Part shown: piece by piece, positions 35,281-43,767 of the stretch | Numbering within the stretch: the first letter of the stretch is position 1 | How the letters are laid out: each line of letters opens with the position of its first letter | Assembly: GCF_003345295.1 (NCBI RefSeq) | Contig: NZ_CP031055.1 | Location: forward strand, 1,426,001 to 1,490,000 | DNA: 64,000 nucleotides | Direction of reading: 5' to 3' | From: Vibrio splendidus | Lineage (GTDB): Bacteria > Pseudomonadota > Gammaproteobacteria > Enterobacterales > Vibrionaceae | Position numbers and translations under genes: made by a program | Notes under the pieces: model-generated | Told to the model about the DNA's origin: nothing | Databases searched by the model: none | The model's input: the letters and a program-made list of their open reading frames with translations, nothing else

Positions 35281-35979
35281 CTAAGTTCTTAAATAGCCTT
35301 TTCCTCTCACACTGGAAAGGAAAAAGTTAAGGGCTAATGCCAATGCTAATAACACCATACCGAGGGCGACGCCTTGAGCGAATGCGCCTTTGTGGCTTTC
35401 CATAGCGATAGCTGTTGGGATGTTTCTTGTCATCCCCATAATGTTGCCACCGACCATCATTGAACAACCAACCTCAGTGACGATACGAGAGAAGGCAGCT
35501 ATAGTTGCCGCTAAAAGAGGGAAGCGCGTTTCCCAAATTAAGGTACATGCCACACGTGTTGTTGATACACCAAGCGTGCGCGCCGTTTCAACTGCTCGGC
35601 GGTCACTGGCTTGGAGAGCGCCGTGCATCATCGCGACTAGGATTGGGAAACAGATCAGCATCTGACCTAGAATCATCGCCTTTTGGGTGAACAGTAATTC
35701 CCAATCACCGAGTGGGCCAGAACGAGAGAGCATCATGTACATCAACAAACCGATAACCACGGTTGGGATAGCTTGCAGGGTGTTGATCACCGATAACAAT
35801 GCCCACTTCCCGGGGAACTCGGTATAAGCCAATAAGAAAGCCATAAGGATTGCAGGAACAATCACTAATGAGATGGCGGACAAAGATACGCTGAAAGATA
35901 CCGCGACGATTTTCCACAATTCGTGGTCAAAACTCACTAGTAGGTTCATTGCATCAATCGTTGTTTGCCATAGGGTCAT
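35281..35979 (-). CDS. tupB: Tungstate ABC transporter permease, TupB-like
   Basis: A 232-residue inner-membrane permease with about five helices. The EAA loop reads ETARTLGVSTTRVACTLIWE, and MVGGNIMGMTRNIPTAI is typical of TupB/WtpB relatives. It forms the channel with the TupC ATPase. About 230 bases separate it from tupA, and part of that gap is a tandem duplication of the tupA end. Confidence 0.88.
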   Translation of the reverse strand: MTLWQTTIDAMNLLVSFDHELWKIVAVSFSVSLSAISLVIVPAILMAFLLAYTEFPGKWALLSVINTLQAIPTVVIGLLMYMMLSRSGPLGDWELLFTQKAMILGQMLICFPILVAMMHGALQASDRRAVETARTLGVSTTRVACTLIWETRFPLLAATIAAFSRIVTEVGCSMMVGGNIMGMTRNIPTAIAMESHKGAFAQGVALGMVLLALALALNFFLSSVRGKGYLRT

Positions 35980-36189
35980 GAAGTATCTCGTGTGAATCGA
36001 TAATAGGTCTTTATCGGTAATGACTGATGTTAATCATAGCTGACACAAACTATTTGAGCTTGAATTGGCCAGCTATTGTTTTTAAGAGTGTTTCGTTAAC
36101 TGTTTAGCTAAGTGTAGTGCTTGTTGGTTTTGGCTAGACCTTCAACGCTACGCTTTACTTACAACCAACGACTCATTGCTTACAACCAA

Positions 36190-36231
36190 CTGTTCTGCGC
36201 TCGCAACAAACTATTCTGCGCTCGCAACAAA
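36190..36231. repeat. Tandem duplication of about 21 bp at the 3' end of tupA
   Basis: The unit TTCTGCGCTCGCAACAAACT occurs twice in a row with one or two differences; the second copy covers the last six sense codons of tupA (FVASAE). A weaker pair related to ACAACCAAC precedes it. Confidence 0.8.
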
Positions 36232-37017
36232 CAGCTGCTTGCCGTGCAGTTTAAAGTCGTTAATCAATTTCTGACCTTTAGGGTTAACCAGCCAGTCACT
36301 GAATACTTTCGCAGCTTGGTAGTTGATGCTCGGGTAGCGTTCTGGGTTAACAAGAATCACTTGGTAAGGGTTAAACAGGTTCTTGTCACCTTGGAAAAGG
36401 ATTTTAAGATCCAATTTGTTTTGGTAAGCCAACCAAGTACCACGGTCTGTCATGGTGTAGCCTTGCATCTCTGACGCCATGTTCAGAGTAGGGCCCATGC
36501 CTTGACCAACACTGCGATAACCACCGAAGTTTGGTTCCATTTTAGTTTGTGCCCAAATACCCATCTCTTTCTTATGAGTACCAGAGTCGTCACCACGAGA
36601 AACGAAGGTCACGTTATTGTTCGCGATTGCTTTGAACACATCAGTCACTGCTTTTTGAGATTCAATCTTCGCCGGATCGCTTTGAGGACCAACAATGACA
36701 AAGTCGTTGTACATCAGCTTGCGAGGTAGAACCCCGTAACCTTGTTCAACGAAATTCGCTTCAGCCTTTGGTGCGTGAGTCATCACTAGGTCTACATCGC
36801 CATTCTCACCCATACGAAGTGATTTACCTGTACCCGCCGCTAGAACATCAACTTTGATACCAGAATCTTTTTCGAACTCAGGCAATAAGTAGTCAAGTAG
36901 ACCTGAGTGGTAGGTACTTGTGGTTGTTGCCAATTTGATATGGGTGGTGTCTTCCGCGCTGCTAGCCGTGTAACTGACGATAGATAGAGCTGCAATAGTT
37001 ATGGGAATTGCTTTCAT
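36211..37017 (-). CDS. tupA: Tungstate ABC transporter substrate-binding protein, TupA-like
   Basis: A 268-residue periplasmic oxyanion-binding protein. A signal peptide (MKAIPITIAALSIVSYTASSA) is followed by IKLATTTSTYHSGLLDYLLPEFE, the TTTST motif of TupA, and later MTHAPKAE, FVSRGDDSGTHKKE and TLNMASEMQGYTMTDRGTW. It delivers tungstate (possibly molybdate) for molybdopterin enzymes. The start at 37017 is chosen because it opens with the signal peptide; the upstream frame to 37092 lies close to the sigma-54 promoter. Confidence 0.9.
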   Translation of the reverse strand: MKAIPITIAALSIVSYTASSAEDTTHIKLATTTSTYHSGLLDYLLPEFEKDSGIKVDVLAAGTGKSLRMGENGDVDLVMTHAPKAEANFVEQGYGVLPRKLMYNDFVIVGPQSDPAKIESQKAVTDVFKAIANNNVTFVSRGDDSGTHKKEMGIWAQTKMEPNFGGYRSVGQGMGPTLNMASEMQGYTMTDRGTWLAYQNKLDLKILFQGDKNLFNPYQVILVNPERYPSINYQAAKVFSDWLVNPKGQKLINDFKLHGKQLFVASAE

Positions 37018-37130
37018 TATTATTATGTCCATTCTGTTATAAATGAATGACATGCCTTCAGTTTTAAAGGGCTCAAAAAAGGGCATGTGCATAAGACGCT
37101 AATTGTTGTAATTAGAAATCTACACCTTAT

Positions 37131-37148
37131 AAGCAATCTTAATGCCAA
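37131..37148 (-). promoter_or_regulatory. Sigma-54 promoter of tupABC-mobA-mobB/moeA
   Basis: The minus strand reads TGGCATTAAGATTGCT, GG-N10-GC, one mismatch from TGGCAC-N5-TTGCT. It lies about 115 bases before the tupA start. Confidence 0.78.
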
Positions 37149-37187
37149 TAAATAATGCATCAGATCTCATTAAATTGCTGTTATTTC

Positions 37188-37260
37188 GGACAAAACTGCG
37201 TCATTTAGCCCTCTAAAATGAATCAAAACATGAGCTAGGACAAAATGTCGCACATTGTCC
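37188..37260. promoter_or_regulatory. Candidate enhancer sites between tupA and the regulator gene
   Basis: GGACAAAACTGCG (37188-37200) and GACAAAATGTC (37239-37249), the latter inside a larger GGACAA...TTGTCC inverted arrangement. They lie 45-115 bases upstream of the tupA sigma-54 promoter and directly before the regulator gene. Confidence 0.6.
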
Positions 37261-37320
37261 CTGTTGCACAAAAGGTTAATTGGTACACTCTGTCCCAACT
37301 TTCCCCACCGGCTAATCATT

Positions 37321-38784
37321 ATGTCTTTACCTAGTTCATCTGCACCCAACCTCAACCCGAACACATTGACTCAATATCAAGCGTTTTCCGTCTTGGTTGT
37401 GGATGATGAAATAGGTATGCAAGCTATTTTAAAGAAAGCACTGGGTAAGTTCTTTGGCAAGGTATCGAGTGCGGGGTCGGTTGAAGAAGCCGAAATACTG
37501 CGTTCGAGCGAGCATTTTGATCTGATTGTTCTTGATATCAACCTGCCAGGTCGGTCTGGTATTGAGTGGGAAGAGGCGTTTAACGACAACGACAAACGTG
37601 CCGATGTGATTTTCATGACAGGTTATGCTGATTTAGAGATGACGATATCTGCGCTTAAGCTTGGTGCTTCAGATTTTATTCTTAAGCCGTTCAACCTCGA
37701 ACAAATGATACAAGCGGTTCTGCGTTGTATGGACAAGCGCCTTGACCAAAGAATGCAGTATGCGTTGAAGCGTGATGTTAGCCGTCATATCAAGACCGAA
37801 TTGATCGGCAATTCAGACAAGACTAAACAGCTCAAATTGCTGATCAGTCAATTTGCACCGTCGAGAGCATCAGTTCTTATAGAAGGTGAGTCAGGTACAG
37901 GTAAAGAGCTGGTTGCTCGTGGTGTACATGAAGCCAGCAAGCGTAGTGGCCCATTTGTGCCAATCAACTGTGGTGCAATTGCGCCTGAACTTCTAGAAAG
38001 TGAGCTATTCGGGCATACCTCTGGCGCATTTACCGGCGCGAAGAAAAACCGTGAAGGTCTATTCAGAGTCGCAAGTGGTGGCACCTTGTTCCTTGATGAA
38101 ATAGGTGAAATGCCACTGCCAATGCAAGCAGCGCTGTTACGCGTACTAGAGCAACGTACTATTCGTCCAGTTGGCAGTGAGAAAGAAATTGCCGTTGACG
38201 TACGTGTGGTGGCGGCGACTAACCGAAACCTTCAAGAAGAAGTCGATAAAGGCCACTTCCGTCGCGATCTGTTCTACCGACTCAATGTACTTAAGATTGA
38301 TGTTGTGCCATTGAGAGAACGACCGTCTGATCTGATAGAGCTTGTTCCATACTTCACTCGTCTTTTATCAAGTGAACTGGGTATGCCGGTTCCAAACTGG
38401 GCACATGAAGATATCTTGGCAATGAATGAATACGAATGGCCGGGAAATATTCGCGAACTTAAGAACCTAGTCGAAAGATGCATTCTTTTAGACAAGCCAC
38501 CAGCACACTATTGGCGCGAAATTAATGGTGATCCAGCCCCAATCAGCATTTCAGTGACGGTGTCACATGGAGCAGAAATACCAAACTTGAATAATGTAGA
38601 CGCTGCTGAGGGTTACCCGAACACTTGGACACTCAAAGAAGTAGAAAAATCTCACATAGAACAACTGGTGAGTTTCCATGATGGCAATAAGTCTGCAGCT
38701 GCGAGAGATCTCGGTGTGGCGCGTAAAACACTAGAGCGTAAGTACAAAGAGTGGAACACAGAAGGCTCAGAATATGCCGATTAG
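37321..38784 (+). CDS. Sigma-54-dependent response regulator of the Tup/formate dehydrogenase region
   Basis: A 487-residue NtrC-class regulator. The receiver domain (about 22-140) has Asp72 in LIVLDINLPGRSG; the AAA+ domain has GESGTGKEL, ESELFGHTSGAFTGAKKNREG, FLDEIGEMPL and NEYEWPGNIRELKN; the C-terminal Fis-type helix-turn-helix is GNKSAAARDLGVARKTLERKYKEW. The ATG at 37321 is chosen; the frame extends 22 codons upstream into the promoter region. It overlaps its kinase gene by 11 bases. Predicted targets are the sigma-54 promoters before tupA, fdhD, DUF3305 and the formate dehydrogenase operon. Confidence 0.9.
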   Translation: MSLPSSSAPNLNPNTLTQYQAFSVLVVDDEIGMQAILKKALGKFFGKVSSAGSVEEAEILRSSEHFDLIVLDINLPGRSGIEWEEAFNDNDKRADVIFMTGYADLEMTISALKLGASDFILKPFNLEQMIQAVLRCMDKRLDQRMQYALKRDVSRHIKTELIGNSDKTKQLKLLISQFAPSRASVLIEGESGTGKELVARGVHEASKRSGPFVPINCGAIAPELLESELFGHTSGAFTGAKKNREGLFRVASGGTLFLDEIGEMPLPMQAALLRVLEQRTIRPVGSEKEIAVDVRVVAATNRNLQEEVDKGHFRRDLFYRLNVLKIDVVPLRERPSDLIELVPYFTRLLSSELGMPVPNWAHEDILAMNEYEWPGNIRELKNLVERCILLDKPPAHYWREINGDPAPISISVTVSHGAEIPNLNNVDAAEGYPNTWTLKEVEKSHIEQLVSFHDGNKSAAARDLGVARKTLERKYKEWNTEGSEYAD

Positions 38785-40801
38785 ACGTCATTGGTGGACA
38801 AAGTGGGCGTTCAGGTTCAAAACCATGGTGCGTTATCGCCTGCTATTTCTAACATCCGCTCCCATCATTCTTACCTTGTGTGCGCTTGTCGCTATAACAC
38901 TGTATTGGTCAGTACATTACACGTGGCAGGGTGCTCTGATTGATGTCGATGAACGTTTGGATGTTGCCGACAACAGTATCCATCTAATTCAGAACCAACA
39001 GGCCTATAACGTTCAAGCATTTGCTGAGTCTTACAACTTCCGAATCAAACTCACGAGTGATATTTCGAAAGAAGAGCTCACACGTTGGGTTTCTGAAAAC
39101 AAATCTCGCTATGAACTCGATTTCCTGCGCTGGCGTAGCGTCGAGAGCATGGAAAAAAAACTTGAATACCTCAATATGACACACAAAGAATCGTTCTTTA
39201 GTGTATTGAGCAAAAACGAACTCAACGATTTAGACCAAAACCTTGCCAGGCAAGCCGAAGTCCCAATGCTCAATAGTCAAAACGTTGAAACTCGGGGTTT
39301 GGTTAGCCGCACCGTTGTGTCGATTCGTGACAAGAATGATCACGTAATTGGTTTTCTTGATGGGGGGATCCTCCTTAATAACAGCACACAGTTGGTTGAT
39401 CAGATCAGCAATCTCATTTATCCGCAACGCGAGGGGTTCAATCGTCGTATTGGCACCGTTACTGTGTTTCTTGATGACCTACGTGTCAGCACTAATGTAC
39501 CGTTAAGCAGCGAAGAAAGTGCAGGGCGCGCCATTGGTACTCGTGTTTCTCACGAGGTTCATTCTAAAGTATTGAATGAAGGCAAAGAGTGGCTAGATAG
39601 AGCGTATGTTTACGACGCTTGGTACATTACTGCGTATCAACCGATTCATGACCAATTCGATAACGTCATCGGCATGCTTTATACCGGTTATCTGATTTGG
39701 CCATTAGTGGAAACATACTTGACTAACCTTGGCGAAATCAGCATTACGATTGTGTTGTTGTTACTGGCTTCTGGTTTGATCGTTCACCGTGGTGCTCGTG
39801 ATCTTTTCAATCCCATTGAACGCATTCATAAAGTCGTCAAGCTAGTGCAGATGGGGCAAGACAAGCGAATTGGTACTCTTGGTTTGAACGATCAACACGA
39901 GCTGACTTTGCTCGCTAAACAATTCGACAAGATGTTAGATTTGCTGCACGAACGTAATCAAGAGATCCAACAAGCTGCTTCAGAACTCGAATGTAAGGTT
40001 CATTCTCGAACTGCTAGCTTGAAAGAGAAAACCGAAGAATTAGAACTGCATATCAAGCTGTTGAATCAAGCTCGAGACAAGCTGGTGGTCAATGAAAAGT
40101 TAGCCGCGCTAGGAGAATTAACCGCGGGCATTGCCCATGAGATTAATAACCCTACAGCGGTGATTCTTGGCAATGTCGAATTAATGAAGTTTGAACTCGG
40201 TGACGAAGTCGCTCGTGTAGACGAAGAAGTCCACGCCATCATGGAGCAGATTGACCGAATCCGAAACATCACACGAAGCCTGCTTCAATATAGCCGTCAT
40301 GGTGGTGTACAAGATGAGATTACTTGGCAACACATCAATCCAATCGTTGATGAGAGTATTACGCTTGTCAAAACGGGGGCTAAGAAGAAGGGCATTGTGT
40401 ACGTATCCCAACTGCACGCGAAAACGTCTGTCGAAGTGAACCGCAACCAATTGCTGCAGATTCTGGTTAATCTACAGATGAACGCGATTCACGCTATGGA
40501 CGGAAAGGGCACATTAACTATTTCAAGTGAAGACTGGGTTGAAAATGGCGTGTCTCATGGGGCTATTGTTCATGTTGAAGACGAAGGCTGTGGTATCAAA
40601 GAAGAGCAACTGAAACGTATTTTCTCGCCTTTCTATACCACCAAACGAGACGGTACAGGTTTAGGTTTGTCAGTATCTCAAAGTATCTTGAGTCAAACAG
40701 GTGGCGAGATACGTGTCGAATCAGAAGTAGGCAAGGGAAGCCGCTTTAGTATCTACCTTCAGCAAAAAGCGACACCACAGTTGTTGGTCTCAAACCTATA
40801 A
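38774..40801 (+). CDS. Membrane sensor histidine kinase with Cache-type periplasmic domain
   Basis: A 675-residue kinase. Helices at about 20-45 and 315-340 enclose a Cache-like periplasmic domain of about 270 residues (VVSIRDKNDHVIGFLDGG, AWYITAYQPIHDQFDNVIGM). A HAMP region (350-395), a coiled coil, the HisKA box with His455 (GELTAGIAHEINNP) and the HATPase boxes (NLQMNAIHAMDGKG, DEGCGIKEE, GTGLGLSVSQSI) follow. It is the partner of the overlapping response regulator. The signal is unknown; formate, tungstate/molybdate or a respiratory metabolite are possible guesses from context. Confidence 0.9.
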   Translation: MPIRRHWWTKWAFRFKTMVRYRLLFLTSAPIILTLCALVAITLYWSVHYTWQGALIDVDERLDVADNSIHLIQNQQAYNVQAFAESYNFRIKLTSDISKEELTRWVSENKSRYELDFLRWRSVESMEKKLEYLNMTHKESFFSVLSKNELNDLDQNLARQAEVPMLNSQNVETRGLVSRTVVSIRDKNDHVIGFLDGGILLNNSTQLVDQISNLIYPQREGFNRRIGTVTVFLDDLRVSTNVPLSSEESAGRAIGTRVSHEVHSKVLNEGKEWLDRAYVYDAWYITAYQPIHDQFDNVIGMLYTGYLIWPLVETYLTNLGEISITIVLLLLASGLIVHRGARDLFNPIERIHKVVKLVQMGQDKRIGTLGLNDQHELTLLAKQFDKMLDLLHERNQEIQQAASELECKVHSRTASLKEKTEELELHIKLLNQARDKLVVNEKLAALGELTAGIAHEINNPTAVILGNVELMKFELGDEVARVDEEVHAIMEQIDRIRNITRSLLQYSRHGGVQDEITWQHINPIVDESITLVKTGAKKKGIVYVSQLHAKTSVEVNRNQLLQILVNLQMNAIHAMDGKGTLTISSEDWVENGVSHGAIVHVEDEGCGIKEEQLKRIFSPFYTTKRDGTGLGLSVSQSILSQTGGEIRVESEVGKGSRFSIYLQQKATPQLLVSNL

Positions 40802-40857
40802 GTTTTAGCTTTAAGATCGAATCCAACCATATTATCACCTGATAATATTTCTATTGC

Positions 40858-40891
40858 GCTTGGGCGGTTACATGAACGTTTCAGCCCAAGC
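40858..40891. other. Hairpin downstream of the kinase gene
   Basis: GCTTGGGC and GCCCAAGC form an 8-bp stem with an 18-base loop, 57 bases after the stop. No T run follows, so termination is uncertain. Confidence 0.45.
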
Positions 40892-40995
40892 ACGAAAATT
40901 CCGCACTACTAAACTATCGCCAACTAAATCTCAACCTCTGCCCGTTTGACGAGCACCTCCTTTTGGTTATGTAACACAGTGTATATCTTTTGATC

Positions 40996-41009
40996 TTGAT
41001 GCATATCAT
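40996..41009 (+). promoter_or_regulatory. Candidate FNR box upstream of the Cache chemoreceptor
   Basis: TTGATGCATATCAT matches TTGAT-N4-ATCAA at nine of ten defined positions and lies about 72 bases before the start codon. It could place this receptor under oxygen control. Confidence 0.4.
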
Positions 41010-41080
41010 CTGAACTGTACGAATTTTTGATACATTGACCCCAAATTCATAATCAAAAAATATAATAAAGTCAGTCAGCT

Positions 41081-42700
41081 ATGAAATTAAGTAATCTATC
41101 TATTAAATCAAAACTTATCTCCATCGTCATTTTATCGGTTGTTCTATTGGTAATGGCGTCATCTTTCAACCTAATGCAACAACGTGAAAGCTCAATGCAA
41201 GAGCGCCAAGATAAACTCAGTGCTCAAGTCGAAACCGCGGTCAGCTTAGCGAGCTATTATTACAGCCAACGTAACGTGCTCGGTGAAGAAGTAGCAAAGA
41301 AACAAGCGCTGCAAGCGATTGAAACGCTTCGTTACGACACCACTAATTATTTCTGGATCTTAAACCAACAACTCAACGTTGTTATCCATCCATTAAAACC
41401 TGAACTCAATGGCAAGAACGCAGGTAACTTTAAAGATGGTGCAGGTAAACACCACTGGCGTGAGATGGTCAACATTTCACGTACCCCAGAGGAGAAAGGG
41501 TTTCTTGATTATCAATGGATGAGCCCGCAAGGTGAACTCAAAGACAAGATCTCATATGTACAGCTATTCCCTGAGTGGAATTGGATTGTTGGCTCGGGAA
41601 TCTTAGTTGCGGATATTCAAGACGCTTTCTATGCATTAGCGCTCAAAGAAGGACTGGTCGCGGTTGTATTATCAGGCCTGTTGTTTGCTATGGGCTACGC
41701 GATTTCTAACAATATCCTTGTGCCACTTAACAAGCTTATCGACAACACCCATAAGATTGCAGATGGGGATCTTCGTGTACGCATGAACATGAAACGTAAA
41801 GATGAACTGGGCGATATGAGTAATCAAATTGATACCATGCTCAACAAGTTACAAAGCACGCTTCGTACAGCGAATGAATCAGCAGATTTATCCAGTAATA
41901 TGGCGAGTCACATTGCACAAGCCAGTGAAGAGGCTGCGACCAGTGTTAACTCACAGCATGCTCAACTTGAGTTGTTGTCGACAGCGATGACAGAAATGAG
42001 TGCCACCATTTCTGATGTCGCTGTTAATGCTGAAAATACTGCCGCAAGCACCAATAAGGTTGTCGAGCACGCAAATCAGAACGACCAGAACATGCAAGTA
42101 ACGTCTAAAACCATATCTCAAGTTTCAGAAAACATTTCGACCGCGAACGATCTCGTCAGAGACTTGCAATCTGGTGTCACAGAGATAAGCCAAGTGGTGA
42201 GCGTGATACGTGATGTATCTGAGCAAACTAACTTGTTAGCGCTTAATGCGGCAATAGAAGCAGCCCGAGCAGGTGAGCAAGGAAGAGGGTTCGCGGTAGT
42301 CGCAGATGAAGTCCGTAACCTCGCAAGCCGCACTCAAAACTCAACCAATGAAGTTCAATCGACGATTGAAAAACTGACTCAGCAAGCCGAGCGTACCTTT
42401 AAAGCAATGCAAAGCAGCAATGAGAAAGTCGATCACAGTGTTGTCGCGTCTAACGAAACTCGCCAACAACTCGATGTGATAGTGAATGAGCTTCATAACG
42501 CCAACGACATGGTCGCACAGATCGCCGCCGCATCGGAGCAACAAAGCACGGTAGCAACCGAAATGAGTGCAAGTGTCACAGGGATTCATCTTGCGGCTAA
42601 CGAAGTACTGCAAGCTTCACAGTCGTTAGCTGAGGATAGTCAGAAAATGGCCAACACTACCGAGCACCTAACCGATCAGTTGAAGTACTTTAAGGTTTAA
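41081..42700 (+). CDS. Methyl-accepting chemotaxis protein with sCache_2 domain
   Basis: A 539-residue chemoreceptor of classical layout. The first membrane helix (about 10-28) and second (about 190-210) enclose a single-Cache type 2 domain ([31 protein letters not shown]), which binds small organic acids or urea-like ligands in characterised receptors. A HAMP domain ([20 protein letters not shown]) and the signalling hairpin ([20 protein letters not shown]) follow. It stands alone with its own terminator. Confidence 0.93.
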   Translation: MKLSNLSIKSKLISIVILSVVLLVMASSFNLMQQRESSMQERQDKLSAQVETAVSLASYYYSQRNVLGEEVAKKQALQAIETLRYDTTNYFWILNQQLNVVIHPLKPELNGKNAGNFKDGAGKHHWREMVNISRTPEEKGFLDYQWMSPQGELKDKISYVQLFPEWNWIVGSGILVADIQDAFYALALKEGLVAVVLSGLLFAMGYAISNNILVPLNKLIDNTHKIADGDLRVRMNMKRKDELGDMSNQIDTMLNKLQSTLRTANESADLSSNMASHIAQASEEAATSVNSQHAQLELLSTAMTEMSATISDVAVNAENTAASTNKVVEHANQNDQNMQVTSKTISQVSENISTANDLVRDLQSGVTEISQVVSVIRDVSEQTNLLALNAAIEAARAGEQGRGFAVVADEVRNLASRTQNSTNEVQSTIEKLTQQAERTFKAMQSSNEKVDHSVVASNETRQQLDVIVNELHNANDMVAQIAAASEQQSTVATEMSASVTGIHLAANEVLQASQSLAEDSQKMANTTEHLTDQLKYFKV

Positions 42701-42780
42701 CCGCTAAGGTTTTTCATAATGAACTATGCCAGTCACAGGTTTCTTATCTTCAAGAGATGAATCCGAGAAGCCCATAACAA

Positions 42781-42820
42781 GACACCTCCGCACTTGAGAC
42801 AAGTTCGGAGGTGTTTTTGT
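42781..42820 (+). terminator. Terminator of the Cache chemoreceptor gene
   Basis: ACACCTCCG and CGGAGGTGT, with inner ACTTG and CAAGT, form a long stem followed by TTTTTG. Confidence 0.88.
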
Positions 42821-42878
42821 TTGTAGATGACTGGATTGCTAACTCGCTCAACAAAAGAAGAGCATTAAGCCAATCTTG

Positions 42879-43766
42879 TTAATGTGCAGTCACTGAAATC
42901 TTCGGAGGGTTGATATTGTGTTTTCTAAACTCTTTCATCACACGCAAGGTAATATCGGTTTCAAACAGCTTCTCATACGCCGTGTCGACCACATAGGCCT
43001 TACAAGTTAGCTGTATCGCCAAGTAATTATCCGTGATCGTCTGTTTGACCAGAACCGTAACAGGCTTCGGCAAATGGATGTAACGACTAGAAGACGCCGC
43101 TTCTTGAATCAAGTCTCGAGCTAGGGTGATGTCTTCATTCATACCGACATAAAATGGAATCACCACCTGCATATCCAGCGCGCCATAGTTACCACTGGTC
43201 GTTACTTCGTTTAAGAACTTGTTGTTCGGGATCGTGATGATGTCATCGTTCAGGGTTCTCATTCGAACAGAACGCAAACCGATGGTAATGATGTCGCCAT
43301 AGTTACCTTCAAACGTGACGCGGTCACCAACTTGAAAAGGTCTGTCAATCATCACAGTGATACCGGCGATGAATGATGCTGCCAAGTCTTTAAGCGCAAA
43401 GCCGACCGACACGGCGAGGGTACCACCAATCAAAGCCAGTATTTGATCGTTGATTCGAAAGCTCATCATGAACACGATAAGGCCGGTGCTCACGTAAATA
43501 AAGAATTGAGTAAACGACTGCAGTTTTTGTAGCAGCATTCGATATTGCACGAACTGACTACCAAAACTGGTCACCAACGAATTGATGAACTTAAGCAACA
43601 ACCACATTGCGGCAATAACGATCATGGAGAAGAACACGCCGCTCCAACGCACTAAACTCGCAATCTTTGAGATGTTTTCTACGTTAGCTAACTCTTCCGT
43701 CGCGAAGGTCGGGAAACTGACAACACTTGCCAAGCCAACAAATAGTAGGATAAATAACTTCTTCAT
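42879..43766 (-). CDS. MscS-family mechanosensitive channel protein
   Basis: A 295-residue small-conductance channel protein. A signal-like N-terminus (ending FATEE) precedes three hydrophobic helices. The pore-lining helix and beta entry read GGTLAVSVGFALKDLAASFIAG and DRPFQVGDRVTFEG, followed by a beta-barrel vestibule (IGLRSVRMRTLNDDIITIPN). The gene begins one base after the stop of the membrane ATPase gene, so the two are made together, which suggests a complex. MscS proteins release solutes on hypo-osmotic shock; this pairing may give the channel a regulatory partner. Confidence 0.9.
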   Translation of the reverse strand: MKKLFILLFVGLASVVSFPTFATEELANVENISKIASLVRWSGVFFSMIVIAAMWLLLKFINSLVTSFGSQFVQYRMLLQKLQSFTQFFIYVSTGLIVFMMSFRINDQILALIGGTLAVSVGFALKDLAASFIAGITVMIDRPFQVGDRVTFEGNYGDIITIGLRSVRMRTLNDDIITIPNNKFLNEVTTSGNYGALDMQVVIPFYVGMNEDITLARDLIQEAASSSRYIHLPKPVTVLVKQTITDNYLAIQLTCKAYVVDTAYEKLFETDITLRVMKEFRKHNINPPKISVTAH

Positions 43767-43767
43767 T

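Noticed and set aside
36121..36474. 117-codon plus-strand frame over the tupA end
   Set aside because: It overlaps tupA antisense and its composition follows from the tandem duplication and the tupA codons.
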